The position numbers and the translations under genes are program-made. Positions 22,722 through 35,273 of a DNA stretch of 64,000 bases are shown here, piece by piece. The stretch comes from Isoetes taiwanensis. Taxonomy: Eukaryota > Streptophyta > Lycopodiopsida > Isoetales > Isoetaceae. The notes beneath the pieces were generated by a model. That model saw only the letters and a list, made by a program, of their open reading frames with translations, was not told the origin of the DNA and searched no databases. The stretch spans positions 186,001 to 250,000 of the forward strand of contig JAJEKV010000095.1 of NCBI GenBank assembly GCA_021234155.1, given 5' to 3'. The first letter of the stretch is position 1, and every line of letters starts with the position of its first letter.

Positions 22722-24643
22722 TCTTATATTATAATGTTATACCGTAAGTGTGTAGTGCATCGAGCCCTAATTTGAATGGCCGAGATCATCTGGATGCATC
22801 CGAAGGCCTAGATTTATTGCACGACTTATCAACACTGTGATTGGTCGTGCTTCGATCTCTTAAGGGGAAAGGGTAAATGAAAAGGGGGAAAAGGAAAAGA
22901 GAAGTGGAAAGAGAGAATATGAAGGGCAAAAAGGCATGGGGAAAAGGGAAAAGGGTAAAAGGAAAAGGGAAAAGGGTGGAGATAAGAGAAGAGAAAAAGA
23001 CATGGAAAACGAAAAAGGGAAAGGGAACCTAGGAAAAGGGCATGAGGGAAGGAGGAAGAGATAAAGTGGAAACGGTAAATGGAAGAATTTGTAAATTGAG
23101 GAAACCGGGTGGGAAAGGGCATAAAAAAAAAAAGGAAAGAGGAAAAGGTTGGAAAAAGGAGAAAATGAAGGAGAAAAAAAACATGGAAAAGGGGAGGAGA
23201 AAAAAAGCATGGGAAAAGGAAGGAGCATGGGAAAACGGGGAAAAAGAGAAGCGTTAAGGAAAGAGGAAAAAGGAAGGGACAAATGGCATAGGAAAAGGGA
23301 AAAAAAAAAGCGAGGGAAAGGGAAGGGAAAAAACGCATCAAGAAAAGGGGAAGAGTGAAAGGTTGAAAAAATGAGGAAAAGGGAAGGGACAAGGGGGAAC
23401 AAGAAAAGGATGGGGAGAGGGGAAAAGAAAAGGGGCATAGAAAAAGGGAAAGTGAGAAGAACGAAAAAGGAAAGGGAAAAGGGGAAAGGGAACCTAGGTA
23501 AAGGTCCACAAGGAAAAAGAAAGAGGGAAACGAGAAAAGGGAAGGGGGAAGGGCATGAGAAAAGGGAAGAGGAAAATGGTGAAGAAAGCGAAAAAAGAAA
23601 AAAGGGAAAAGAAAAGGGGCAAGAGAGAAAGGGTGGGGAAAAGAGAAAAAATGGGTATAGGAAATAAGAGAATAAAACAAATGTGCAAAAGGCATGGAAA
23701 AAGGGAAAAGGAAAAGAAAAGGAAGGGAAAAAGTGCACAGGAAAAGGATCGGCAAAGGAGGAAAACGGAAAGAAAAAATCCATCAAAAAAAGGAAAAGGG
23801 AAAGGAAAGGGAAGGGAGGCGGGGGAGTGATGGAGGGAGGAAAAAAAAAAAAGGATAAGGAAAGGAAAAGAGAAAAAGAAAAAAGAAGGGTTGAAAGAAG
23901 GAAAAATTTAGGGGGAAGAGGGAAAGGGTGGGAAAGCGGAGGAAAAGGAAGCCGCGGAAAAATAGAAAGAAGAAAACGGTGGGAAAAAGGGCATGGAAAA
24001 AGGAAAATAGAAAAGAAAAAAGAATGGAAAAGGGGGGAAAGAGAGAGAGGCACGGGAAAAATGAAATGAGGAAAATGGAAAAGGGGAAGAGAAAAACGAA
24101 ACATGGAAAAGGGAAAGAGAAAAAGGGTGAGGAGATGGAAAAAAGGAAGGTAAAAAGGGCATGGAAAACGGGAGGGAGAAAAGAAAAATGGAAAGGAAAG
24201 GGCACACAAAAAAGGAGGAAAATAGTGGAAAAAGGAGGAAAAGAAAAGGGAAAATAGGCATGGAAAAGGGCGAAAGAGTAAAAGGTTGAGAAAAAGGGAA
24301 GACATGGAAAAATGGTGGGGAAAAGAGAAGGCATAAAAAAGGGGAAGGGAAAAGGCCAAAGAAAAAAGAGAAGAGGGAAAAGGTGTAGAAAGGAGCAAAG
24401 GGAAGGGAAAAATATTATCGGGAACAAGGAAGGGGGAAGGAAAGGGATGGGAAAACAAAAAAACATGTGAGAAAGACGAGAAAAAAAAAAAGAAAAGAAA
24501 GAAAAAATAGAGAAAATAAGAAAAAATGAAATGGGGATAGAGCAAAAGGGAAAGGGAAAGGGATAGGGCTTTTCTCACTGCATCCCAAAGCATTTACAGG
24601 CTCTCAATTTATGCCCAGCAACGCTGGGCACCATATTTACTAG
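22722..24643 (+). mobile_element. Helitron C (1.9 kb) filled by a polypurine tract
   Basis: It starts TCTTATATTATAATGTTATA, preceded by A as expected for insertion between A and T. It ends with hairpin CCCAGCAACGCTGGG (24614-24628) and CACCATATTTACTAG (CTAG 24640-24643), followed by T. It begins two bases after Helitron B ends. There is no protein-coding content; almost the whole interior is the purine tract. Confidence 0.85.
22859..24575 (+). repeat. 1.7-kb polypurine (GGGAAA-like) tract
   Basis: The plus strand is almost entirely A and G, built from irregular (A)2-6(G)1-5 runs, with isolated CAT or T/C interruptions every 30-60 bases. Such mirror-rich homopurine DNA can form triplex structures in vitro. 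The very long open frames on both strands (Lys/Glu/Gly-rich on plus, Phe/Pro/Ser/Leu-rich on minus) follow simply from the lack of TAA/TAG/TGA in skewed sequence and are not genes. Confidence 0.95.
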
Positions 24644-26361
24644 TAGTTGTTTAAGTGCATTGAAATATGTAGTTCTGGAAATGGGGTTATTGTAATGTTG
24701 CATTAGCCTCATTGTTGTCTCATAGAAAGCTAGGTTGCTTAGCCTGTTGTTGAATTTAGTAGATCGATGCTAATACAACTCTCCTGTTTTTTTGGTCCTA
24801 CCATGAACTGTGGTTGTATTCTGTGGCAGCATTGATCATCTCACTGTAACCCCTAGACCTGAGCCTTTGCCTCTATTTTAATTTGTTTCTTACCCCTTCA
24901 TGTGGATCTGTTCCAACCCTATCAGTCTCGTTTAGGTGGAAATACCCTAGAGTTGGAAATTTTTTATTTAATAGGAATATTTGATAAACATTTAATAGTG
25001 ATAGAGATGAATGAGCATCTTTTTGACTAAAGGCCAGAAGTCTCTTCTTAAAAAATTCGCTAACATTTCCTTGTAATGCATACTATCTAAGATTGTTATA
25101 TCATTGCTTGAATGGATTTATTTCGGTTCAACTCCTAAACTACTTTATTAAACCATGGTTCTAAGTGAAAATATAATTGTGAGTAGAACAATCGAAAAAA
25201 CAATGACCATGTGGAATTTTTTTTTTTATCTACGGTTATTTGTTGCTGCTTTTTTTTTTTTTGTTAGTATAGTTTTTCAATGATTTTCTTTAGAACTATG
25301 TGTCCTTATCTGAGAAAGACTACATTTGAAAACAACTATTTAAAAAAAACAACAAGTGGATGTTATGTTAAGCCACATATTATTTTTTAGTGAAAACAAC
25401 ACTTGGAAAACTATTATTTTAAAAAACTACACATGGATGTTATATTAAGACACATTATTTTTTAGTAAAAACAACATTGGAAAACTACTATCCATGTGTA
25501 TATTTTGTAAACCACATGTTATTTTTTAGTAAAAACAACACTTAAAACAACTTCTATTCTAAAAAATGACACGTGGATATTCTGTTAAGCCACATGTTGT
25601 TTTATAGTAAAAACAACACTTCAAAACAATACATCGAATTTTTTTTTTTTTCTGTTCATTTCCTATGCATAGACTTTTTGGATAAAAACTACATGTTGTT
25701 TCTAGCATTTTCGGAACAAAACAATGGGTACTGTTTAAGTGTTGTTTTTTCGCAAAAAAGATACTAAAAAACTATACGTTGAGCAAATTTTGGGGTTATA
25801 GTGCTCCCGATGCCTTTGGCAAAGGAAGCAGATTAAGGGATCAAGCTTATAGTACCACAAGGGATCAAAGGAAGAAAGTCAAGACCTTTGAAGCGACATA
25901 ATTCAGGTTAGATAAGGAGAATGATAATTAAATTCTGTGATATATGCACAGTTCTGCAAAATTGGTTAGTCTAAGCTATTGAAGGCGACAATTTAGACGG
26001 TGGATATATTTATGGATGCTATGTGATTCACATGTCTTAAAGTTTTTGAATAGAGTTAATGCATTCAAAAATTTTATTGGCAGCTGTCTCTTAGCGGGGC
26101 CAAACAAAAATGCTAATACAAACAGGAAGAAGACTTATGTGATAATTGCGATAATATTTTAGAGTAGAGTTATTGGCTTATAGATCCATTCCTTTGCTTG
26201 CTTGCATAGTGTTGTAGCAGATGGTTGCTTTATTCTAGATGTGTAGGATTGTTTGTTGTTGTTAAAAACATGTAATTATAGGTGCCTACAAGTCTTTGCA
26301 TGTATTCTGCAGAAACGTAAACCGCTGTTTTGGAGAAATTCCTCGAATATTCCATATTTCT
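24644..26361. other. AT-rich spacer between Helitron C and the TIR element
   Basis: No gene recognised. It contains a small tandem array (25326-25620) and is otherwise single-copy-looking. It is the left flank into which the large TIR element inserted. Confidence 0.4.
25326..25620. repeat. Four degenerate 65-78-bp tandem units
   Basis: Units start at about 25326, 25403, 25477 and 25542 and end with TTATTTTTTAGT(G/A)AAAACAACA or a close variant. Each carries a CACA-TGGAT-type core and AAGCCACAT-type motif. Divergence is high. Confidence 0.65.
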
Positions 26362-26369
26362 TTACTTAA
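26362..26369. other. Left target-site duplication of the TIR element
   Basis: TTACTTAA lies directly outside the left inverted repeat; TTACTTTA lies directly outside the right one at 37784-37791. Seven of eight bases match. Confidence 0.6.
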
Positions 26370-26392
26370 CAAGATTGCGTATTAAACGGGAG
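26370..26392 (+). repeat. Left terminal inverted repeat
   Basis: It begins CAAGATTGC and ends AAACGGGAG. Mismatches to the right repeat are at positions 3, 10 and 11. A second AAACG(A)GAG copy follows at about 26402-26410. Confidence 0.75.
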
Positions 26393-26879
26393 CAAATCAT
26401 TGAAACGAGAGCAAAAGGAATATTCCTCAAAGATTCCCTTTTTTTTTACAAAAAGGGGGTAAAATGAGGTTAAAAAAAAAAAAGATGCATGAAATTCTAT
26501 TTTGACCCCCCCCCCCAAATGACTAATTTTTTTTTGCAACGAAAGAATTGACTTTTTTAAAGTGTCACTTTTCTTAGCAAATAGAATGTTCTTCAAGTAT
26601 GTTTAAAGAGAGAAACTCTAATTTCGGAGGATAAAATATTTAACAAAAAATTGAAGTAAGTCCAGAATCGAGGCTTGATACCTTTTCATCTCCGAAGGGT
26701 ATGTCCGGTATGGTGACTGCGTTGGCGGGGGTTAAGCCGTTTTGCTAAGGTCTTTGGTAGGCGTGTCGGCGGCAGCAGAGCGGCGAGGAGTTGCATAGTC
26801 TTTATCGAGTTGAGAAGATTCGCGCTGACCTTCGATGGCATTAGGGGAGAATGCAAAGGTTGCAGTATTGTTGCTTTGG

Positions 26880-29790
26880 AGCAGATTAAAGTGCATGAGG
26901 CTGCGTGTGAAGGCAGCCCCACCTGGTTGAAGGAGGGGGATACAAGTTAAATTGTTCTTCTTGAGCGGCTAGGGCGGGCGATATCAAAGCATCTATGGCG
27001 CCCCTTGCTTTGCTCGATGGCCGGACTTTGGAGGATCCCGGCCGAGTTGCAGAGGTATGTGCATGCTCATTTCTCGGGTTTTTTTCGCAAACAAGACTCT
27101 TCCCTATGAGCGAGGGGAGATCACGGGAGCTTGTTTTGGGGGCTGTTAAGCCATCTATTTTGCCTCACCAATGTGAGAGCTTGGAGCAGGAGCTCTCCAG
27201 AGAGGATTTAGCGGAGGCATGTATGTGCATGGCCAAGGATAAATGTCCTGGGCTGGATGGCATCCCTGTGGGAGTTCTTTGGACTTATTGGGAGTGGGCT
27301 GGTGAGTCCGCGGTACGTGTGTATCTTGAGTTCTTTGCAGTCTTCTCACATGGATAGGATCTTGAATACCGCATGCATTTCCTTGATTCCTAAGGTTAGC
27401 GACCTTCTACTATTAATGATTGGAGGCCTATATCCTTGTTGTCCTCTGTGTACAAGATTATTGCGAAAGCCCTCGCCGAGAAGTTGAAGCCGGTGTTGAC
27501 TTCTTCCATTAGTAAGGTGCAGTCTGGGTTTGTTCCTGGGAGGAACATTTTGACTAATGTTGCCGCAGCTTATGAGGGCCTTTATTGGGCCAGGAGAACA
27601 GTCAAAGCATTGCCTATCTTAAAGCTTGACTTTGCCAAAGCTTATGATAGTGTCCGTTGGGGAGTTCTTGTCCGCCATGATGTTAGCGTTGGGGCTGGGT
27701 CCACGCTTTTCGTGAGACGATCATGAAGCTGCATAGGTCAAAGACGGGCTACGGTGGTGTGCCAGGGTGAACCCTCCGCCTTTTTCTCCTTAGGCAGAGG
27801 GGTGCGTCAGGGGTGCCCTTTGGCACCATTTTGTTTCGATTGTGGCGGAGGCAACCGTCTCGCCTTGTTTTTGGGCTGCAGTGGAGGAGGGGGTGGTGGA
27901 TGGGCTTTGGATGCGGGATGGTAGTCGCCAGATTATTAACCGGATTCGCCGATGACACTTTTCTCTTCTTGGTGGCGTAAGAGAGGAATTTTGCTAAATG
28001 TGAAGGGTTTCTTTGGATACTTTCTCCTTGGCCTCGGGCATTCTTCGAATTGGGGTAAATGTCTCGCATTATGGGCCCGATTGACTCGCCTCCCCCTTGT
28101 TTGGCTCTATTCCCTTGGAAGGTGCTTCCGGGTAATGTGTGTACTAAGTGTTGGGTATTCCCTTTGGAGGGATGTTTCCATGGGGAGGGTGTGGGATGAG
28201 ATTTTGCGGGGGGTTGCGTAAAACACCTCAATTGGTGGAAGGGTAGCAAGTTGTCCATGGCGGGTAGGATCACTATTGTCAAGTCAATGACTTTGTAGCA
28301 CTCATGTGTATACAAAGATCTGCGATGTTAGCTCCCTCGAGGGTAAGATACGGGCTTTGGATAAGATTGTTCAAATTTTGTGGGGGGGGGATGATGAAGG
28401 GGCGGTTGTTAAAGTGGCTTGGTAGAAGTGTCTCCGCCCCGGGAGGATGGGGGGCTTGGCCATTCTGGATTTGGCACCGCATAGTAAGGTGTTGGTCTCT
28501 AAGTTTATTTGGAGCATTCCCCCGGGATGGAGCATCTTCTCACGGTGCGGCACTATTGTGGCAATCTCTTCGCCATTGTGTGGCATTTGGAAAGTCGATG
28601 CGTGCATGTAGAGTTGCCCCGGCACTATTGTATGGTCTCCGCCTTTCCCACATGCGCCCCTTTTCTCCACGGGGGTGTTAGGGCTTGGGATCACGTATGC
28701 GTGTGCTCTTCCGACTAGATTATGCCTCAGTTTATCACCACTCTTCTCCTTTCTTGTGGGTTCCTCTACCTCCTAGCGACTTGCCCCTTGGCTGCCATCG
28801 CGGCATGCTCTGACGCAGGGGCGCTGGAGGCGAAGGAAACTCAGGCTCACCTTGGAGGATTGGTATTGGGATGGTCAGCTAGCCGTGGGAGTTCTTTTCG
28901 AGCTCGCCGCGAAGGACAGTGGACAAGGGCTATTCGGGAACAAGTGGAAGGGAGTATTCCGCTACATATACCTATAGTCCTTCGTGGTGATGTGGTGGTG
29001 CAGTTTGGAAGGTTCATCCGGATGTTGTATCTTCTTGTTTTGTGCGGTCTTGTTACCCGGTGTTGGCTATTCATGACACTCTGCCCCTCTCGGGCAAGTG
29101 GTCTCCGCAGCCTTCCAGGGTTCTCCGATGGCGCTTCGGTTTGGGCGTGGACATGGAGCTCACTTCCCCACCGGAAGGTTCGGGTGCTTATGTGGCGGTG
29201 GTGCACCGCATTTGTCTGTGGTGAATGTCCTTGTGAGTCGGGTTTAGGGCCGGTGTGAGCCCTCTTTGCCCCTTGTTGTGGTCTTCATCGTGAGAGGCGT
29301 GGAGCATTGTCTGGTTTTATGCCCTCATTTGCGGGTTGCTGGGATTGGGTCGGGGGCCTGTTTCGTGAGATTGAATAGCCAACAATTCTTTGCTTCATGT
29401 GTATCCCGGTGTTTGGCCACTTTCGTATGGCGGCAAGCCTTGCATCCGTGGCGTGGCTTGGTTGGTGTGGTTGATTTGGAAGCGGCGGCGGTTGTGGATC
29501 TTTCGGGGGATTCAAGACTGCGGCCTCTCCGATTCCTCGACTCGGTACAAGCTATTTCAAAGCTTTTTTGGTGTTCCGGGATTAGTAGGCGGAAGTTTTC
29601 CATTTGGCGGGACTTCTTGGGTGTGGTAGATGGTGATGGTCGGTTTGTACAAAGATGGAGTTGCGCTTGTTGTGGAGTGTCGAGGTATCACTGTCTCTTT
29701 GGGGCGTTCTCCTTCCTCCTCACTTGCTTTGTAACATTACCATTCTTTTAATATATATTGAATACGAGTTCTTCAAAAAAAAATTTGAAG
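26880..29790 (+). pseudogene. L1-type LINE ORF2 (reverse transcriptase), decayed
   Basis: Family blocks appear in order with frameshifts between them: the pre-RT linker WLKEG (about 26920); KDKCPGLDGIPVGVL (27230-27275); LSSVYKIIAKALAEKLKP, QSGFVPGRNI and KLDFAKAYDSVRW (27436-27660, one open frame); RGVRQGCPLAP (27797-27830); the catalytic FADD in LTGFADDTFLFLVA (27934-27975); and the C-terminal zf-RVT region (about 29155-29360: LPHRKVRVLMWR, then Cys residues, then EHCLVLCPHLR). The 3' end is TTGAATACGAGTTCTTC plus a run of nine A (29775-29783). The 5' end is truncated; no endonuclease or ORF1 is seen. It lies inside the TIR element, so it inserted later. TTGAAG occurs just outside both ends (about 26653 and 29786), a weak candidate target duplication. 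Confidence 0.9.
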
Positions 29791-29904
29791 ATAGAATCTT
29801 CATATTCACATGCAAAATTCACGGTTTTTTCTAAGACTCGATTATGTGCAAAAGTGTGAGGAGTGATGAGAGAGGGATCCGGGACGTCTTCATATTCATT
29901 TATG

Positions 29905-32900
29905 CCATCGTCATCACCTTCACTTCTTTCATGTCATCCGAGGAAGTGCTCGAGTTATCTTCCTCATCACTATCAACAGACGGTGAAGCATTGTCACCAC
30001 CTTCTTCATCATCTTCTTCGTAATTACAAGCTTTTTTAAGCAAATTGATAGTCTTCTGGCGTAGACGATTGTCAGATTTCAATTTAAAATCATAGCACAA
30101 AATAGTCACGTCATTAAGGTTCAGCTCGTCCCTACAACCCACCTTCTTGGACTTTCTCCCTTTTCCTTGACTTCTCATTTCTAACTCATATCTACCTTCA
30201 AAAGCATTTTTACGGCGTGTTGCAAGCCAATGAATCTTGAGTTTAGTGACTAAGCCTTCCTCCTTGATTTATGTCAAGCACTTTTGCTATCGAGCAACGG
30301 TCGACCTTTGTCATCCTCCTCGTCCCGGAAGAGCAATTAGCATACCTTTGGTAATTTACGTGATATTACCTTGAGGCTCATTCTGCGTCTTGGTCCGAGG
30401 TACATGACTCGGTCCTCCTCGTCTTCTCTACTACTCGCAGGTGCAAATGTAGCATTTGCTTGGACTGCTTGGTCTTTGGGGTTGATGGAAGGTGTTAGGC
30501 CATTGAAATGGTTCTTGCAACTGTCTTAGAGCTATATGTTGTACAACAATTTTCTGTTCGAGAAAGAAATTACTCCACCACATCCGATCTTCTTCTAAGA
30601 AGTACTTAAAGCCTGAGGAAATTCCATTTTCAATGGCTTTTAAGGATGACTCGGGGTACTGTACCTTGGACTCCTTAGGATTTTTGAGAGGAAGTTGTTC
30701 AAAGACGCTCTATGAAGGAAGTGTCGGAATATATTTAAGGAAGCGTAATCCCTCCGGTGGACTCCAGTCCTTAGTTGTGGTATACTTCTTCCCTGAAGAA
30801 GCTTTGGCCATCCTTCAAGTAGAACTTGATATGATCTTTGAAAGGTGAGATCATTCAACTTGTTCGCTGACTTGTTCTCTGTTTGAGCGTTGAGAGAAAA
30901 CAAACTCTCTAAAATCAGCGGTCTCTTTAAGAAGATCGACCTTTGGAGTAGGAGTGTAAGAATCTTCAATAATTGAACTAAAGAAGGAAGACGTAAAAGC
31001 CTTCTTCCTTCTAAGTATACGTAAAATCTCTTTGAACATTTGGTCAATCGATCATGAGTGTGGCCTACAAGTAAGAAACCGAAGCTTCACTTTTCTAAAG
31101 ATCCCTAGCTCCACTAACATGGCATGATGACGCTAAAGAGTGTTTGATTCTTGTTCTCCCTTGTAGTATTGTCAAGTTTGCAGATAAAGCACCGGGTGGT
31201 AATTGCTCTTGCTTTCATACGGGACCTTGTTAAGAATTGTAATTGTGAGGTTCGGGTCACCATGCAAGTTTGGATACGTCAAAAATACTTTGCACTTTAG
31301 ACTTCCTTTGAAGACCATAGCTCCTACAAGGTGGACCTTAACAAAACATTCCTCTCGCACATCCTTAGGAATGTTCAAGAAATGTGGTAGAGTTGTTTTT
31401 TTGGTCCATTCCATCAATCACAAATGAGACATGTATTGCGATTGGGCGTTCAAGAGCTTTTTTTCTATGCTTGGCAAGCTTTCTTCTCTCTGCTGCTTGT
31501 TGTTCACGATGTCTGGCAAGGTTCTGTTGCACAATATCTGTAGAAGAAATCAGGTCAAAACATTTTCTCAGAAACAAGTGAGAGATTGGAGAACATGAGC
31601 TTACTTCTTTCGACCTCTGTCTTTGCAGTTTCTCGTTGACTCTTTAATTCTGCACACCTCGAGCAAAACGGACATTCTATGTTTTCTAGGAATTTTCACA
31701 AGACCCGAATTCACTTTTCCCGGTCCCGGTGAAGTGTGAGTAAGAGATGTCTTTGAAGCGGAGTGCAAATCTCTTTGTACTCATTAAAAACATCTTTTTG
31801 GTGATGTTATCAGTTAAATGATACATGTTCTTTGTTAGGTAGCTTCTCACATGTTTCTCTAAAATATTTCTCCATCCATGACACAACAAAGAAGGGCATG
31901 CATGGTTACAACTCTTCTTGGTCCACAATGATCATCGATTGCTGGATTTTTGTCGATCTTTTGTGTATTCTAGACATTACGGTGGACCCTAAGCGGTGGA
32001 CAACCATAAAGCATTTTCGGCAAACTTCTTGGCGGTTAATGTAGTGCAAGAAGGTGTTGCGGTCTGGTCTTACATGATAAGCTAAGTAGGCATGCAGTGC
32101 GCCAATGTCATGGAACTGTAGTTGTCTCTAGCGCTTTCGTAATTTAGCCATATTAAATCTGTTGATGCAACCCAATGAGCAGCATTTAGTTCTCAAAAGT
32201 CTCCTCATTTTGTGTTCATACATAAGATTTCTTCTTCTTTAGGAGGAGCAGCCCTCAAACCAAAATCCACCTTGAATTTCTTTGAAGATTGGCTTGAGAA
32301 CATGTAATCTCTTTGTTCCTCGTTGGTGTCTTCATCTTTGATGAAACTTCTACTGGGGGGGTGACTTCCTCTGTCTCCGAGTGGTGTGCTTGTAGAGGAA
32401 AAGCAGACCACGTGAAGTTGTTCCGGAATAGGCGGGGTGCAGGTGTTAAAGGATGGTGATGGCCCATAAGAGGTTGTGGCATCATTTGTTCTTGTACCAT
32501 CTTGAAAAGGAGTTCTTGCAAACATCTCCTTTAGGCCCGGACTGGAATTACGCAAATCCATGTGTCACAACCGTTGTTGTGTGAAGAGGAGTGCATCTTT
32601 GGGCGTCGTCCTCATTTGTAGTGAAGTCTGGTGAGAGAAATTGTAGTGAATCTCCACGGTCTTACGTGTTTTCTACGTGTTCCTTGTATGTTTGCAACGA
32701 AGGGGCGAAACTACAAAAGGGGGTAGCTTGTTCTTGAGCACCCTTTGTTGTGGAGCTTCAGAGGTCGGGGATGGAACAAAGGGTGGTGGCAACCCTCTCC
32801 GAACTGGTGGTGATTCTTTGGAAGGAGATGCGGTGTCTTTGTCTACGAGGACTTGGTGACGGTTGGAAGGGTGGTGGAAGTGGTTGTTATGTCTTTGGAC

Positions 32901-33080
32901 TCGGTGTGTCTTGAGAAGCAACAACGATGAAGCAGGTAGGAGGAGTCGGAGAATGCCGGTCTTCACTAGAAATAGCGTTGTTCCCAAAGCGTGTCCTCGG
33001 GGAGCAGGCGAGCTTGAGACAACAAAAGGTGGTGGAAGCTTGTTTCACGGCGGTTCGTCATCTTGACAAGCGCAAAATAG
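29905..33080 (-). pseudogene. DUF7869-type transposon protein, decayed
   Basis: Read right to left. The N-terminal half (33080-32200) is Pro/Ser/His-rich and low-similarity (VRRGLPPPFVPSPTSEAP). A block NTFLHYINRQEVCRKCFMVV (about 32060-32000) resembles the conserved VCR.xF segment of the family. Then come HREQQAAERRKLAKHRKKA; VSFVIDGMDQK (about 31397-31430); KVHLVGAMVFKGSLK, VFLTYPNLHGDPNLTITIL and PVLYLQ (31172-31345); VELGIFRKVK with a frameshifted HTHD-type motif (about 31115-31050); and DQMFKEILRI (31045-31010). The order VIDGMDQ - DPN/YLQ - HTHxxIDQ is what I recall for DUF7869 proteins of non-seed plants and cnidarians, thought to be transposon-derived with an RNase H-like core. The C-terminus is acidic (29900-30178, EEDDEEGGDNASPSVDSDEE). 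Numerous frameshifts and stops. Confidence 0.7.
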
Positions 33081-33890
33081 TAAAGAGATTTGAGAAACTT
33101 TACGTAATGCAGAGCTTTTCTTATTCGAATACTGCGCCCGCGTAGTACAAGTAGAAGTTCGGTACTAATCAAGTGAAAGTCAAAATAAAAGCTATTACGG
33201 AATACACAAGAGTAGGATAGTAAAAGCTAAGCGTATTAGGATCACATAGAAAAAGAGCAAGGCGAAAATGATACCTTTAAAAGGAAATTTGGTAGCCTTC
33301 GGTTCGCGTATTCAGTCCGAGCTCAAGTGGCCCGGTGCCGGCCGCCGATTATTATATTCTGTATTCGATTCACATAGAAACCATGGACGGGTCGGTGAGA
33401 AAGTACAACGTACAATCATTTGCATGTCTGTTTCTTATGAAGAATACCTTTGGCCTTCGGGAGTAACCTAAAAGTGTATTCCAATACTTTACCGCCCAGT
33501 GGAAGCGAAGTGTGTCCGAATACACTTTAAGCCCTCCACTTTCGAAAGTGTGTTCGAATACACTTTTTTCAAAGTGAAACGAAGTGTCATTCGGACAATA
33601 GTGTGAACCCCAACCGGTGAACTCTCCGGCTCCCGGCTTCGATCGAAGAAAGTGTATTCGAATACTTCCGTGTTTTAGGTTTTAGGGGTTACTTTTCCTT
33701 TTTTTTTAGTTAATTTAGGCGTTCTTGCTGCATTTTTAGCTTGTTTAGACCACTTTTTTGTCAAGATTGCAGTGCTTTTTGGCATTTTTGTCCTCTTTTT
33801 GCCCTCTTTTTTTCCCTTTTTGTAAGCCATTTTATATTGGAATAGTTCTTTGCCTTTTTTTTTCTAACAAGGTCGTGTTTACACAATTTG
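33081..33890. promoter_or_regulatory. Divergent intergenic region with palindromes
   Basis: The two element genes point away from here. Palindromic units related to AAGTGTATTCGAATACACTT lie at about 33118-33135, 33470-33490, 33508-33527, 33545-33568 and 33648-33667, and a half-unit at about 33188. The right half is T-rich with polypyrimidine runs. I infer a shared promoter or protein-binding region. Confidence 0.55.
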
Positions 33891-33897
33891 CCTGAAC

Positions 33898-35273
33898 ATG
33901 GCGGCAGCAGAAAGAGCGAGAAGAAGCCCCAAAAAATCTCACGAAACCGCACCCCACGAGAAGGGTTGAGGAGTCGGATCGCTTTGCTATCTCTGAAAAC
34001 TTCCAAACTCAATGGTTTTACAAGGGGTACTTACGGAAAGTCAAACACCCGACTTTTCTACATGTCTGCCGGAACCACGGAACCAAAGGTCACGATGGCG
34101 GGGAATTTGTGCGCATGGGCACCATCCGTCCGTGAGTGAGGTAGTAGGTGGCCCCGGTAAGGGAGGGAGATTGTCTTTTCGGACATCTCAAGGCTTTATT
34201 CATGTTGATGAATCCTACCTTAGAGTTGTGAAGGTAAATCCACATCCTCTTTATAAAGTATGTTTCTCACTACGAACAAGAGGTGGCTCTCGCCATCATT
34301 AATTACGTTCGGGAAATAACGGCGAGGACTTCCCCCCTGGCCGAGTCGGAGAACAAGGGAAGAGGAAGATCGAGGGAATTTATCGGGGAGTCCATCACGG
34401 TCTGCGAGCCCATCCGAAGTGAGTTCATCGAGGTTCGGGAAGAGCAGCCACCTCCACCACCACCCAAAAAGCGAGGCAAACCGTAGGCTGCTAAAAGAGC
34501 CTAAGAAAAAAAGCGGCTATCATTGAAGCAGAAGATGCTCTCGAGGAGAATGCACACAAGAAGAAGAAGGGGAAAGGCAAAGCACACGGCGTTGCCATCA
34601 AAAAAAAAAGTTGATAAAGCAATGAGAGAAAATGGAAGAGATAAACCTGCACAAATTTGTGCAAGGTGTCATTTATTTGCCGGTCACATCTATGAAGCTT
34701 CCTCCAAAAATGAAGCTGGAGAAGCGACCGCTGCGGGTTCGAAAGATATATCTGAGACCATCTAAGGAACCTCAAGGACGAGAATCCGGAACAATCCCAA
34801 TGCACATGTAGCTCAATTGTTGTTCTTGTTGATAGAAAGCGATGCACAACTCTGCAGAGTACGATAGAAAAAATGCGGACACATATATCGCATTATGTTT
34901 TGGGTGGGAACCCGGCTTTAAGGCAAGGAGGCAATTATACAAGGAAAAAAAGAATCCTAGGTACTTATGCGTTCTCAAATCTTCGTCTCGTGGTTTGACC
35001 AAACGAGGAAGCCAAAATCGTTGCCAACACTCACAATGCCGACAACGAGTACAAGTTAAAATGAGCTTTGTCGACAAAATCAGATTCATGCACAGAGAAT
35101 ATGTTATCTTCAAGGAAAAGTATGGAGAGGATCTCAAAAAGCCCACGATACTCCCTTGAACTTAAAGAAGCTTGTGCCATTGAGTGTTGCCTTAAATCTG
35201 ACGAGGCGAACAAGCGGGCATCACTCATTGGTCATGACAATTGGTTTCATCTAGCGTTCGGGGATGGCGGGTA
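33898..35273 (+). pseudogene. Broken frames upstream of the methyltransferase
   Basis: ATG 33898 opens MAAAERARRSPKKSHE; after a frameshift near 33966 it continues SDRFAISENFQTQWFYKGYL and HVCRNHGTKGHDGGEFVRMG, which look coding. Further pieces are VGGPGKGGRLSFRTSQGFIH (34150-34210), HYEQEVALAIINYVREITAR ending in a Pro run (34268-34485), a basic piece with a CARCHLFAGH motif (34655-34685), and FVDKIRFMHREYVIFKEKYG (35065-35125). All are on the plus strand in changing frames. I do not recognise a family. They may be the N-terminal exons of the methyltransferase gene or a third gene of the element. Confidence 0.45.

Noticed and set aside
22829-24593. Very long open frames (up to 577 codons) on both strands
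   Set aside because: They lie within a homopurine/homopyrimidine tract where stop codons can hardly occur; the products are monotonous Phe/Pro/Ser/Leu or Lys/Glu/Gly with no domain.
27155-29603. Minus-strand frames across the LINE
   Set aside because: They are shadows of the plus-strand reverse transcriptase, which carries FADD and the other RT blocks.
34620-34765. CARCHLFAGH as a zinc finger
   Set aside because: Only one C-x-x-C plus one His in a short broken frame; not enough to call a domain.
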